Positions 11,097 through 23,777 of a stretch of DNA of 64,000 nt are shown here, one piece after another. The notes beneath the pieces were generated by a model. That model saw only the letters and a list, made by a program, of their open reading frames with translations. It had not been told where the DNA came from and did no database searches. A program made the position numbers and the translations under genes. The first letter of the stretch is position 1, and each line of letters begins with the position of its first letter. The stretch is from Exobasidium rhododendri. Its lineage: Eukaryota; Basidiomycota; Exobasidiomycetes; Exobasidiales; Exobasidiaceae. The stretch is from positions 4,029,001-4,093,000 of the forward strand of contig CP110632.1 in assembly GCA_026210745.1 (NCBI GenBank), in the 5' to 3' direction.

Positions 11097-12115
11097 GTTA
11101 CAATCATATGGACTTCTCCCTCCCCTTTACATCGACACCGCCCAGTAATTCAGCAATCTCATGACTAAAGAGTATCAGCGACAATGAAGACCACAAGTGC
11201 TCGCGTAAGCCTGCTGCTCACTCCTGTTTCTCCTCACGAATCCTTTCTTGATTGTTTAAGTCATCCCCAGCAGGGCCACCTATACCAAGATTGCCCGCAC
11301 TTTACATCTATGAGCGTTTGGCAGTCATGGCGGCGGCCCTAGAGAAATTCACCAATCTTACATATTCTTTCCGAGCTTCTATAATGCCTGCCTTTCTATC
11401 TATGTAATAGTGTAGTGCTTCGCTTTGTTCGGACATCTCCTCTCACACCTATCTTTCCTTTTTTTTCCCCCCTTCTCTTTCTTTGGCGCCTCACTGTGAC
11501 ATGACAATCACTACTCCTTTGTATCTTCCTCGCACGATATCAATACATCTATCAAGCCATGCTGCCACACCAGAACGAGGGTTCCATGAGTCCCAAGCAC
11601 GGAAGGACAGCCATGTCAAATGCAGCACCACCACCTTACAGATCTTTCTTGGGATCGGACCTTCAAGCAGAGACCGATCACTGGAAAAATAGAGGCATCA
11701 CGTGACCAGTGCACTCGTAAATGCTGTCGTGGCGGATCGTTGAATTTTCTGATCTTAGAGCGCAGCGTGGCCTATCCCATAAGGCGCGTTCGTCGTCTAC
11801 ATAGCGACGGAGGCCACAGCGCATAATTCAAGTCAGTCTTCGAATTACAAGGGGGGAGGGGCTGTCTTAATAAAAAACAAATCGTATTCTTTTCTTCTTT
11901 CTCCCTGTCAATTGTTGTCTCCATCAGCGCCGATACTTCAGACACCTTCCCCTCCCCTTCTTTTCACTTGCGTTTGTTCTCGATCTTTTTCTGCAAACCA
12001 CAGTCAGCACGCCGTTCACGACAAGCAGCACTTTTCAGTTTATTCTCGAAAGTCTCCTTTTTCTTGGTCTCGTACTAGCATCACCTTACAAAATAACAAC
12101 AGACGCCTTTCAAAC

Positions 12116-13286
<1,171 letters not shown>

Positions 13287-14307
13287 TATCGCCGTATTGT
13301 GATACACGTTGAAGGCGCGAAGGGGCGCTGATGGGAGGATTGTGAAAAAGTTCGATACTTGGCTGTGGTGAGATGTTATTTTAATGAATGCAGTTGGATT
13401 ACATTGTCGCCGCCTCAAGTAAATTATACTTTATAACAAGCGGAAGGGAGATTTGGAGAGTGGGCTACAAGATGACGGTGAAATTCTCAATGGGAGAGAG
13501 AAGAAAGGGAAAGCGAGACTAACACATGAACGAGCAACTCTTTCTCTCGTCTTGTGCCGACCCTGCCCGCACTGTCTTTCTCTCATTATCCTGACTTTGC
13601 GCCACCTTTACTCGTCTCTCTACATTTTCTAACCAACCTGTTGAGGCGACCACCATCCCTCTCGTCACGACTTCTTCCCTACTTGACCTCGATAACCATT
13701 TCCCAGCATCATCGCGAAACCCCCCCCTCATTCCTTGACTTTATCTTTCTTATCTTCTCCTTCCTCTCCTCTGTGCTCATGACCAAGTGTCTTGATTGCC
13801 TTTCTTACAATAATCATGCTTCTGTCGTCCTCCTATTACCACTTCCGTTGGGAGTTTCTTCCCTTCTGTAGTGCGCGAGGAGCAGTACTCGCTACTGCAG
13901 GAGCGAGAGGGGTGTTGCATCACGCGAGATAAGCAGCAGCCCTGAGGAGAGATTCGCGATCAAATCATTACAATTTGCGTTTCTTGCATTTCAATGAGAG
14001 CACTCGAATCGCTGATCCCAATGTATTAAAATGATTCGAGCTCCACAACCTGGTACTGTACTGTATTCACCACACTACTGTACATGCACCTTCGGTGACC
14101 TTTTAGTTTCCTCTGCAGCAGTGGTCGATTAACACTTTCTTCTTCGTGTTGCTTTCACTCCAGTAATTTTGTATGCAAAATAGAGCAGCTCTGACTGCTT
14201 ATCGGGCCCATACCATCGCTTTTACTAAATATCTGCCTCCCTGACGACAGAGTCCTAACTAAGTCGACGGCATAGTCGGGAGGGAAAGGAAGGACTGTAA
14301 GGCAGAG
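13287..14307. other. Intergenic region: ARF 3' end and galactokinase promoter
   Basis: About 1 kb without a convincing gene. A strongly pyrimidine-rich block runs from about 13530 to 13870 and creates an open frame of 105 codons in one direction, but its composition is that of CT-rich spacer and not of protein. I looked for CGG-N11-CCG sites of the yeast Gal4 kind and did not find a convincing one. Confidence 0.5.
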
Positions 14308-16350
14308 ATGACGACGGCAGAAAAGACAACGTCGGATCCCATTCCCCTGGTGGACCAGCTGTCGGACATATACTCATCGGAAAGGCTCGTAAGGGAGGGC
14401 ATACGATGGGAAGATCTGCGAAGTCGATTCCAGCAGGAATTCGGCAGTCAGCCAGAGTACATCGCCAGGGCTCCGGGTCGGGTCAACCTGATGGGAGAGT
14501 GAGTACTCCATCGCGCAGGACCCAGTGGTTGCAGGGAAAAGGCAAGGGGCTTGCGAAATTGTTGACACCTGGCTGTAATGATCGGCGACTCCCTTCTTAA
14601 AGCCATGTCGACCACATGAAGTTTAGTTGTCTACCGGCTGCGTTAGAACTGGACATTCTCATGGCCTTTCGAGTGGAGAGCAATTCCTCTTCGCCTTCAG
14701 AAACAACAACATTTCGACTCCATAACACGAATCCGCAATTCAAGGGTCTTTCATTCCAAACAAAAGTGGACAATCATGAAGAGGTTCAACTAGAACATAG
14801 TGGGCCGAGTAGGTGGGCAAACTACTTCAAAGTAGCGTTCAAGGTAGGATCTTTTCTTTCCTCTTCCAGCATTTCTGTGGCAGGAGACTGAAATGCTTTG
14901 TCTTGTCTTCTCCTTGTAGGGCCTCCACTCTCATCTGCCGACATCAGCGATAGAGTCTTCTAAGCGCCCTAGTCGAGTCGATGTGATGGTCGCTGGCACT
15001 ATTCCTCCAGAGAGTAGCCTGAGCTCCAGCGCTGCAATGACCACCTGCAGCTCTATCGTCATACTACAAGCGTTTCAGTCGAGGGAGGTGATCAGCAGGA
15101 GAGAGATGGCCGAAGTAGCGATCGAGAGTGGTGAGTATCTCATCTTCCTTGCCAAGAAGGCATCTCCGACTGAATGTCCTTCCTGTCGAACAGAGCGGTT
15201 TGTAGGTGTCAATTCAGGAGGGTGAGTAGATGAGGAAGGTGGATAAAAATGTTGTGGCAGCTGTGAGCCAGTCTCTGATTGATGTCACTGCCGTACCTCT
15301 GTCCGTACTACATAGAATGGACCAGGCAGCTTCCATCTTTGGAGTGGCAGGCAGTGCTTTACATGTTTCCTTTGTTCCACAATTGTCAGCAGTCCCAATC
15401 AAGCTCCCTCCAAGTCAACCACCACATTTGCTAGTGATTGCTAATACGTTGGTCACCTCGGATAAGAAGGTCATGGGACCCGTTCAATACAATCTTCGGG
15501 TAGGTGAGCTTCGAATGGCTTGTCGAGCGTTGAGCAAGGTGCTGGAACTGCCTCAAGATGAAAGCACAAAGGTACTCAAAGATCTCATGGAAACGTACTT
15601 TCAACGCAAACCCCTCCGGCAGGGAAAGGAAGACAAAGAAGTGGAAGAGGCGTGGTCAGATCTCGGAGAAGAAGCGGCCAAGATCGTGAAGCTGAAAGGG
15701 ATTGCTCTGTCTTGCATTGCAGATCATCCATTGAGTAGGGAAGAAGTGGAGCAGATGACAGGATACAAAGGGGACGATTTCGAAAGGGAGTTTCTTACCG
15801 AATTTCCCAGTAAGTCGAGAGAAAAGCAATTCCTCCCCTCCGCCCTCTACCCTCCTACCTGCTCACCACATCATCCGCCCCCCCCCTCCTTCTTCCTCCT
15901 GCAGTTCAAGCCGAGACATTCAAGCTGCATCGTCGATTGAAGCACGTCTTTGAAGAGTCGCTCCGTGTTCTTGAATTCAAAGCTCAATGCATGAAAGCTT
16001 CTTCTGCCTCTCTCTCTACCAAAGACATCAATGCAATCTATAGACGACTCGGCAAGATTATGCTCGAATCGAAGAACTCACTCTTTGACAACTACGAAAA
16101 TGGCTGTGAAGAGCTGAGGAAAGTGTGTCAGATAGCGGAGGAGAATGGCTCGTTAGGAAGCAGACCTACCGGAGCTGGCTGGGGTGGTTCCACAGTATCA
16201 CTGGTAGAGCAAAGGAATGCGCAAAAGATTGTGACTGCACTTCGAAAGGAATACTACGAGACCAAGTTCCCAGGGATCAGCGATGACGACTTCAACGATG
16301 CAGTTCTCATTAGTCAACCCGCAAAGGGAGCGTGTATATACAAGGTGTAA
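14308..16350 (+). CDS. GAL1: Galactokinase (GHMP kinase), with deviating motifs
   Basis: First enzyme of the Leloir pathway: ATP + galactose to galactose-1-phosphate, cytosol. Six exons: 14308-14498, 14603-14843, 14920-15130, 15194-15221, 15316-15809, 15905-16350, giving 536 aa, like yeast Gal1 (528 aa) and longer than bacterial enzymes. Exon 4 is a 28-nt microexon. Signature ARAPGRVNLMG supplies the catalytic Arg region; GVNSGGMDQAAS supplies the catalytic Asp. GHMP motif 2 is IPPESSLSSSAAM and motif 3 is GAGWGGST. Two usual residues differ: the galactokinase signature G-E-H becomes G-D-H across the first intron, and the glycines before LSSSAA are replaced by E-S. N-acetylgalactosamine kinase is an alternative substrate assignment. 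The 3' UTR has a CATA/CA repeat. Confidence 0.9.
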
Positions 16351-16452
16351 GATTTATATGGCGACGACAAGTCCTCTTTGCTGGCGACATAGTGCATGAC
16401 TTCAAAGAGGTCCTACAAGATGATACTATAGAATGGAATAGTTTTGCTCACA

Positions 16453-16484
16453 TAAACATACATACATACACACACACCCCCCCG
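16453..16484. repeat. (CATA)n(CA)n plus C-run in the GAL1/SPF45 tail-to-tail spacer
   Basis: Short imperfect CATA then CA repeat ending in eight C, in the 170-bp spacer between two convergent stop codons. Could sit in both 3' UTRs. Confidence 0.75.
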
Positions 16485-16520
16485 AATACATTACTTCCTT
16501 GACGTCCTACGTTGTACCCT

Positions 16521-18758
16521 TCATTCAAATACAATCGAATAATTACCTTGTTCAAAGTCTCGCAGCGGGTAGTATCTTGCTCGAACCGTCTTGCCGCCAA
16601 AGAATCGACCTTCCAGCTCTTTCACACATCGCCACGCCCCTGCCATTCCACTGAACTTTACAAAGATTCGCACACCTCCTCGCCCATGTGGCCAGACAAA
16701 GACTCGCTGAACATAGCCATGCTTTGCACACTCTTCCCCGATTTCGTCCGAAAGTTCATCGTCTACGTCAGCAAGATCTACCATGTTTTCAAGCAAGATG
16801 ACCTCGCTCGGCTGTAGAGTAGACGTGAGCACGTCTCGTCGGTGAGGAGGCCACTCTGCTTCGCACTTACTACACCAAACTTCATCGCCTCTTCTCTCCT
16901 CCTGCCTTCTTCTTGGCTGCTGACGATGGTACCTCGATTGGAATGGGAAGACTGCCGTGATGTGTCCATGTGTTGCTTTCGTCGTTCTATTTCTACCTTT
17001 TCGGCTAAGATGGGGTCTAGCATGCCTTTGTTTCCTTCGGCTCCCAGTGCATCTCCCTTCTTCCACCCTTGCTTGGTCATAAGCCTCTCGGCAAACGAAG
17101 CAGCATCTTGTTGATGACCGTGCATGGTCGATGCCACGAATGCCGGAGCTGAAGGTCTTTTAGTAGACTCAATCGTCTGATTTGGTGCTGCTTTCGCAAG
17201 TCGAGCTGCTATAGCTGCTGCAGCAGCCGCTCTGGCAGCCAGATCTGGCATCGACTGGGATCCAGGCATGTCCTCTGCTTTGATGTGATCATTCAAAATG
17301 GCTTCCCTCATAAGTGGTGGGTGGATCTGCGACATGGCTAACCGGCGCTGGTAGGCTTCCTCTCCAGACGCGGAAATGGCATCTGCTGGAACGGGAAGGG
17401 GTGTGTGAATTGGCGGAGGAGATAGATACGGCTTCTCATCGTCATCCTCAAAAGCTGAAATAGCAGGAGTTTGGAAGGAAGAAGCTTGATTCGTTTGATT
17501 GTATGTCGCAGGAGGAGCAAAGCGTCCCAATTTACTGCGGTGATATGCGTCTGCCTCTTCTTCTTCCTCGCTTCCACTGCCATAATCATCATCGTCTTGA
17601 CCAGGATATCCGCCGATCTTTCTCAGGTTGTCCTCTGTTTCACGCACCAGTGCTGCTTGCCGGACGGCTTCCCTTCTCTTTCGTATCAGCTCCTTGAATT
17701 CGTTGTAATCATTCGGCACTCGCACATCGTAATCAGCGTCCATTCGTAGAGATGTTGACAAATTCCCATGATGACCTTGGGAAGCGTGTGACTTTTTTTT
17801 GTACTTCTGCAGAAAAGAATGGCATTGAGTACTGCTTTCTTACGCTGAAACATTCTGTGACCAAATGACGTACCTTCCTCTTGGCTTTCTTCCCCTCCTT
17901 GGTGTCTGCGAAACCATTGATGTCCTCCTCTTCGTTGTCGTCCTGCCATTCATTATCATAAGGCAGCGCCACTTGCTTCTTGTCCCCTCTCTTTTCAGCT
18001 AGAGCAGCAAAAAGAGCCTTGTCTTGCTCAAGCTCTTCCACCGGTATCGACAGCTCAGGGGGTGCCAGTACGACAGGCAAAGTGGTCTTTAGATTCTGCG
18101 GCCGTGTCCCTATCTGAAGTGCATCGATCCGTATAGCCTGCCCTGCTCTTACTCCACCGACTACTTTCTGTGCCTCTGATGTGGAAGTCGATGCTACCCC
18201 CTGCGTGCTTATATCTTTTATCGGCTTTGAGGAGCTAGCTTCCTGCCCGACGTCACTCGATGCAGGAGCCGAGGAGAATGCAGAAGAGAGAAAGACGGAG
18301 GCTGGAGGTCTTCGCACCTTGTTCGCCTGTGTGTTCACGTTCTTCCTGGGAGCGAAACGCAAGGCAGCAGACCAGGCTTCACAGTCGAAGTTGCAAATCA
18401 AGGGCAGAGAGAAACACGAAGAAGAAGGAAGAGCGGACGTGAGCAAAATACTGTCTTCTGAACATCATGACATACGCTCTCCTATCGTCTCAAGGTTCAA
18501 GACAAGACAACGGGTAGCGTACGCCAAGATCTTGCCTCTGATGCGTGCACTACCTTGCGGCTTGGCTATTGCGACCGATGCCTCCTCCTCTTCTCCTTTT
18601 GAGACGGAAGGACCTTGCTCGAGTTGTTGCACGCCTCCTTTGCCTTGCAGATCGTTCGACTCGGGCGATTCCGATGCGAGCGACACGTTACTTTCAGTCT
18701 TCTCGCTGAAGATGCCGGAGTAGAGTGACGATGCCGCCGTTGTACCACCACCTGGCAT
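16521..18758 (-). CDS. SPF45/RBM17-like splicing factor (G-patch + UHM)
   Basis: Nuclear alternative or constitutive splicing factor of the SPF45/DRT111 family. Exons: 18758-18554, 18376-17874, 17806-16871, 16811-16521, giving 644 aa. After a disordered N-terminus comes the conserved block around AAWSAALRFAPRKN, then KYKKKSHASQ and DYDVRVPNDYNEF, characteristic of the family. A degenerate G-patch follows (FAERLMTKQGWKKGDALG ... GNKGMLDPI). The C-terminal 97 residues form the U2AF-homology motif: VILLENMV, GVRIFVKFSG and the R-x-F loop ELEGRFFGGKTVRARYYP, which binds ULM peptides in SF1, SF3b155 and U2AF65. The acceptor of intron 1 (GTGAAG) is weak, so the start of exon 2 is the least certain boundary. 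Divergent from the TBC gene. Confidence 0.9.
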
Positions 18759-18994
18759 GATTGCTAAGCTGACCGAAACAGCTGCAGCGTAGGTATGCAG
18801 CGTCGGTATGAGTGAGAGAGTTGTCGCTCAAGGATGAACAGAGATCGAGCTGCGCAAAGGTGAAGCACGGACGCATTGCATCACGATCACGTGGACGTAC
18901 ATCCTCCACACGGGGTAAGTCCTAAAAAGTGATGTTGCATGGATGAACGACTACAGCTCTCAAGGGCAACGACACTGCGCATAGGAGACAAAGA
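18759..18994. promoter_or_regulatory. Divergent promoter SPF45/TBC
   Basis: 236 bp between opposed start codons, so both promoters lie here. A TCACGTGGACGTAC segment (18889-18902) contains a CACGTG E-box, the target of bHLH factors; whether it is used is unknown. Confidence 0.5.
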
Positions 18995-21084
18995 ATGAGC
19001 AGCAGCAGCAGCGCCTCTGCGAGCATAGAGGAATTTATTGAGGTGAGATCTGAGCTATCGATATGTGTATCACGTTGCGTACTCTGAGCTTGCTTCCTGC
19101 TCCCTCCGACAGATTCTCAACGCTGAGCAGTGAGTAGAGATGCCGCCGATTGTGCTCTATTTGCTCGACTTATACCCCTCTCAACTTATGACATCTCACA
19201 GACACGTAGATCTCCAAAAATTAAGAGACTATGCTCGGCACGGGGTGCGACCAGCGGTGAGAGGAGAGGTCTGGCTGTATCTTCTCGGTGTACTCTCAGA
19301 CGATAAGAGTGAGTACCGATATCGCCAGGTCGACAAGAACAACAGCCGGCACTTATTCAGCTTGTGATTTCGACTATGAAAGGTCAGGAGATGACTTCAG
19401 TCCGAAGCAAATACATAGAGTACGACAGCCTCGATAAGCACAATTCGTATCTGGAGAAGAGGATTCGAAATGAAAGCGCTCGGTACTATCAGAAGAAGCT
19501 GATAGCTAGGCCACCGCCTGGACGAACGCTTGCACGGTCTTCTCGACGTCTGAATGCTCACAGTGACCCTAATTTCAGCACATATTCTGCTGCAAAGACG
19601 ACGATGCTGAAGGCGTCAAGTAATGGAACATCGACAGACCCTGCTGCAGCCTCTTTGGCCACTTCGACGAGCATCAATCGAGGCCCAAATCGAGTCGACA
19701 CTGGGCGATCGAGGATGCTGGCAGGCATAATGGGCAGCTCCTCTGTCCTTGACTCGTCTTCAGCGAATGCGTTGGCTGATGAGGAGCTACTTCTCGATCC
19801 GGAAGCGGTGGCAGCGAGCGAGATGAAGCGGTTCTGTATGGCAGTGGAGCATGTCGTCTGTGCCTATCTGAATCGCTGGAAGTGGAAAGAAGAATTCAAT
19901 TTGTTGGGGGTGGAAAGGACCCCCAGAATCGATCAGTCGAAGTCACATCAGTCGGATCTTTCCTCCTTTGATAGCAGGACAAGAAGTAACTCGACGCAGA
20001 GTTCCAATGACGAAGTCACAGAGACGGAGAGTGCATCTCGAAGTGTGGAAGCGAAATTAAAGTCACCTTTTCTTCTGGGTACCAATGTGGGTGGTGCCAG
20101 ATCAAGAGCGCGTACAGCGCCTGTGTATACCTCCGCTGCTGACACCACGTCTGCCAAAAAGGCGGTAGATGGCAATGGATCTACATCCGAGAAAGATCTC
20201 CCCAACCTACTGCCGTCGCTTCCCAAGGAGTATCAGTGGGCACATCAACCAGCTGAGGTTTCGGCTACCAGCACTCTTTTCACCCTGGACAGCGCCAACG
20301 TGCCTGGCGACCAACACTCTGGCCAATTGATTCAACCAGACTACCATCCCGACCTCATCCTCCTGTGCTCGCCTTTTGTCAAGTGTGTTCGGGTAGAAGC
20401 CGGCATGTACTTTGCCTTTGAGAAGTTGATGAGCATGCGAGGTGAGAGGGGAAGGTGGGAAGGGTTGAACAGTGTTCTACCTGCAGGGTACTGACTGCAT
20501 CCTGTCCTTGCTCTTCCTACAGAGGAATATTATCTTACTCATCCTCTTCCCCTGCAAATATCCACCTTTCTTACCCTCTTTCGTACTACGCTTCCAGATC
20601 TACATGCTTATTTCGAGGAAGAAGAGGTCGACATGATAGGTTTAGCTTCGGCCTGGCTTCGACATCTCCTCGCAGCAGAGATGAGGATCGAGGACTTGAT
20701 GAGGTTGTGGGGTGAGTCGTAATGAACGAGAGAGGGGGGTGGGGGAAACATAAAGCAGGACTCTTCTCATTTCCCACTCATGATAAACATCCTCCCCATC
20801 AGACACTTACTTTGCGGTTCCAGATCCGATGGACCTGCACATGTACGTCTGCATCGCCATCTTGACCAATTGCAACGATGCTTTGGAGGAATTGGATCAA
20901 TCCGAGACCAAGAGCATGCTCTTCAGCCTTCCTCCGTTGGATGTTGATAGGGTAAGGAAATGACGTCGCTGTTGTGGTCGTTCCACATTTGCTAACGATC
21001 GTCTCCCCTCCTCAGATCCTCAATGAGGCAATCAACATCCGCCTATCCTATCGGCAATCAGAGAACATCCAAGGCAACCTCTGA
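18995..21084 (+). CDS. TBC-domain protein (RabGAP-like) with a large insert and atypical Gln finger
   Basis: Likely regulates a Rab GTPase. Seven exons: 18995-19042, 19113-19129, 19202-19308, 19383-20441, 20523-20711, 20803-20951, 21016-21084, giving 545 aa; exon 2 is only 17 nt. TBC landmarks: GVRPAVRGEVWLYLLGVL opens the domain, and EKRIRNESARYY fits the Arg-finger motif IxxDxxR with Glu for Asp. A disordered insert of about 100 residues follows, then CMAVEHVVCAYLNRWKW. A second insert of about 125 residues comes before the segment DYHPDLILLCSPFVKC. That segment sits where catalytic TBC proteins have YxQGM and has no Gln. HAYFEEEEVDMIGLASAWLR and MRIEDLMRLWDTYF complete the fold. I cannot assign a subfamily or partner Rab. 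The missing Gln may mean weak or no GAP activity. Confidence 0.85.
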
Positions 21085-21341
21085 GCATGTCAAAGGAACT
21101 TACACACAGCGTACACCTTGCTCAATTGTCATGATATCAGTCTTTTCTACAGCGATATAAGACTATAATTGCATTGAAAGTACAAATTTCCCGATTGTCC
21201 ATGCGAGAGCCCTTAAGAGAGATGGAAAAGCAAGAAGGGTTGTGGGATGAAAAGAGAAAGGGAGAGTGTGCGATCGAAGAAAGGGAGAGCAGAACGAGAG
21301 GGCGAGACGAGGGTCCGGCAGGCATGCTTTCTTATTCTTTC

Positions 21342-23777
21342 TCACCCTCTCGAACGTCTCTTGTAAGAAGGTTCCGACGCAAACTGTTGATTGTCTCGCA
21401 TGATTGGACTGATCAGGTCTTCCGATTCGTCGTCTCCGTTTCCATCCTTTGACTGACTTTTCCTTTTATGCAGTGGAAACAGTCTGCCGGAGCGCTTAGA
21501 GGCAACAGGCGAGGAAGACTCTGTTGACTCAGTCTCATCGCCCACCTCCATTTGGTCCCCCCTCTTCTCCTCTTCTGACAGATCAAAGGCTAGTCCGAGT
21601 GCCCTTCCGTCCTCGTCGAATCCTACCATGCTATTGTCTCCCTTCAGTGAGGAATCATCCCATACTTTCTTCAGATTACCAGCCGCACCTGCTCGTAGAA
21701 CACGATGCTCGACGGGACGGATACTACTGTTGTTGCCTCCTCTGAACTCGTCTTCCCTCGAGGTGTCCTGCACCCCGCTCTGGAACGTTGCGGGTTCGGA
21801 GTGATACAAAGGATGCACGCCTCCTTGTTGACTCAACGTTGGGCTCATCAATATTCCACCGATTCCTCCTCCTCCTCCTCCTCCTCCTCCACTCATGTTT
21901 GCGCTCGCACTTCCTCCACTGTTTCCCCTTGCATTCTTATGGTGACCGTGCGGGTCTTCACTTCCCGACACGAAGCTAATCGTTGTGTCTCTCTTTTGTG
22001 GCATATACTGCTGGTGTTGGGATTGGTGGTAGTTCAGGTTGGGCAAGGTGAGATGGTTCGAGTTCGGACTGAGTGGCATGGGACGATCATGCAGCTCAAA
22101 CCTCTCCAAGTCGTTTTTCCCCATCGTATTGAGAGAACGGATCCCCCCTTGTTCATCTGCCATTCGGGAGTATGCATCTGCCGAAGAGTTGTGCTTTCTA
22201 CTGGAGCTACGAGCTCGGACAAGCGAGCCAATGATCCCTAGCCCTCCTCGAACTGTGTCGACGCCTGGATCTTCCATCCTCGTAGACATCCCCTTTTCGT
22301 GTCCAAGATGCGATTGGCTCGCTCGGATCAAGAAAGTCGTGCTACGATCAAGCCCCACTCCATCCTTGTCGGTCAGCTCTTGAGGATCAATCTTGCTGAT
22401 CTGGAGGAGAGTTATTCCTGCACAGATTGTCAAGAAGCCGAGAACGATTGTGACAATTTGAATAGGTGAAGAATCCAGTCCTTGGAACAGAATGATGGAC
22501 GTAACCAATGTTGCAAAGGTGAAGAGAACATAGTACGTCGGTGTAACCATGGCTGGAAATAGTTGGTTCGGAAGGGTGTCAACATCCAGCACAGTCGCTT
22601 CACCATCCCGTACAGATCCACGACTCACCCGTGTTGAACAATTCGAGCGCTTTGTTTAGGAAGATGATCTCTGTCACCAACGTAATTATCACAAAGCCTA
22701 TGAGAAAGTAAATGAACCAATATCTGAACTGATTGTCGCCCTGAATGCTGAGAACAATGGCACTTCCCACTCCGGAAATTGTGCTGACAGACAGACCACC
22801 TATGAGCGAACAAATGGAAATGTGCACCAACATATTCTTCTTTCCCCATCTGGGAACAGCAAAGAAGAACAGGCCAGCTGAGGTAGAGATGCAGACTATC
22901 GGAGTGGAGTAAATCAGTAAAAGAAGCCCTTTTGCAGGCCCACATTCAAGCTGCCTCAAACTCACTTCCTGCCCAGATGAGAAAGCCAACGCTGAGGAAC
23001 ATCTTCTGGAACTCTTTTATCTGGCCAGCTGCATGCTGGGATGGTCCGTTCAAAGCAATGATGGTGGATCCTACAATGCAGAGAAAGCATCCTACTTTGC
23101 CAAATATGGTCAGCTTCTCATTCAGGAATAGAGAGGACAAGATGGCGCAGATCTGGGAATGGGAAAGAGTAGAGGTGATTAGCAGCGTTAGTGATATCAC
23201 CTCTCAGTCATCAGCTTCTTTCTACAACTCACTACGACCGAAAGAGCGCCGAGTGGCGTGACTAGAATAGCCGATGTGACAGCATAAGCGACCAAATTGA
23301 GTATTTCACCCACGATCATCATCGTCATTCCTGTCCAAAATTAATACGCAGCCCCAATTTGTGACGTCAGTCTTGCGGAAAAGTAGCTGCCTTGGAATAT
23401 ACCTCAGTGAACTCACCTATCCACCACAACGGACTCTTGAGATAGGCAAAAGATTCACCAGCTGCCACATTGTACTTCTTCTGCGCTGCCAAGAGACCCT
23501 TTTTCTTGAATACAAATGAAGCCCCAATCAGGAATCCACTTCCGACAGCAAAACATAAACCCAGCCATTTCATCCAACTTGGCAGTGATAAACCTCCCCC
23601 AGCTACAATAGCACTTTCTGATGATAAAGCAGCAGTGGCAGAAGCAATCACACTAGAGAGAGACTGCATTGCGTCGGATGCTGATACTGATGCGGCTGAT
23701 TGCGAGGCTGAAGCACCAATGATCGTCGAAGTGCTCACCGAAGGCGTCGGCGTAACAACGACAAGAGACGACGACAT
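21342..23777 (-). CDS. NIPA-type magnesium transporter (DUF803), membrane protein
   Basis: NIPA proteins carry Mg2+ across plasma or endosomal membranes. Exons: 23777-23417, 23330-23233, 23152-22966, 22895-22629, 22552-21342, giving 707 aa. After about 60 Ser/Ala-rich residues, a first membrane segment is followed by FVFKKKGLLAAQ and the family hallmark WWIGMTMMIVGEILNLVAYA, then TPLGALSVVICAILSS. Further hydrophobic helices, PRWGKKNMLVHISICSLIGG and VTPTYYVLFTFATLVTS, bring the total to about nine. The last 275 residues are a cytosolic-looking disordered tail with an eight-to-ten Gly run from a GGT/GGA repeat (21864-21890). The tail is much longer than in NIPA1/2. Converges on the TBC gene. 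Confidence 0.92.

Larger units (their letters stand above)
8905..12115. other. Long stretch without a confident gene
   Basis: About 3.2 kb with no frame that resembles a known protein. The proximal part (to about 9300) should carry the 5' UTR and promoter of the unknown gene ending at 8904; a TATATAG-like site reads on the minus strand near 9272-9279. The distal part (from about 11850) should carry the promoter of the ARF gene and is pyrimidine-rich. In between are a GAA repeat (10561-10609), a run of 12 C (11085-11096), a TATAAAT at about 10278, and a possible very small spliced reading frame (11184-11342, see findings). Stops are frequent in all frames. No tRNA-like B box was seen. A noncoding RNA or a decayed gene cannot be excluded. 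Confidence 0.6.

Noticed and set aside
8960-12115. tRNA or 5S rRNA gene in the gene-poor stretch
   Set aside because: No A/B-box pair (GGTTCGANNCC type) and no cloverleaf could be seen by eye on either strand; a tRNAscan-SE run would settle it.
13554-13871. 105-codon pyrimidine-rich frame between ARF and GAL1
   Set aside because: Leu/Ser/Pro-rich output of a CT-rich spacer; no motif.
21705-22241. 178-codon plus-strand frame inside the NIPA gene
   Set aside because: Antisense shadow of a coding exon with low-complexity content; the minus-strand frame is a clear transporter.
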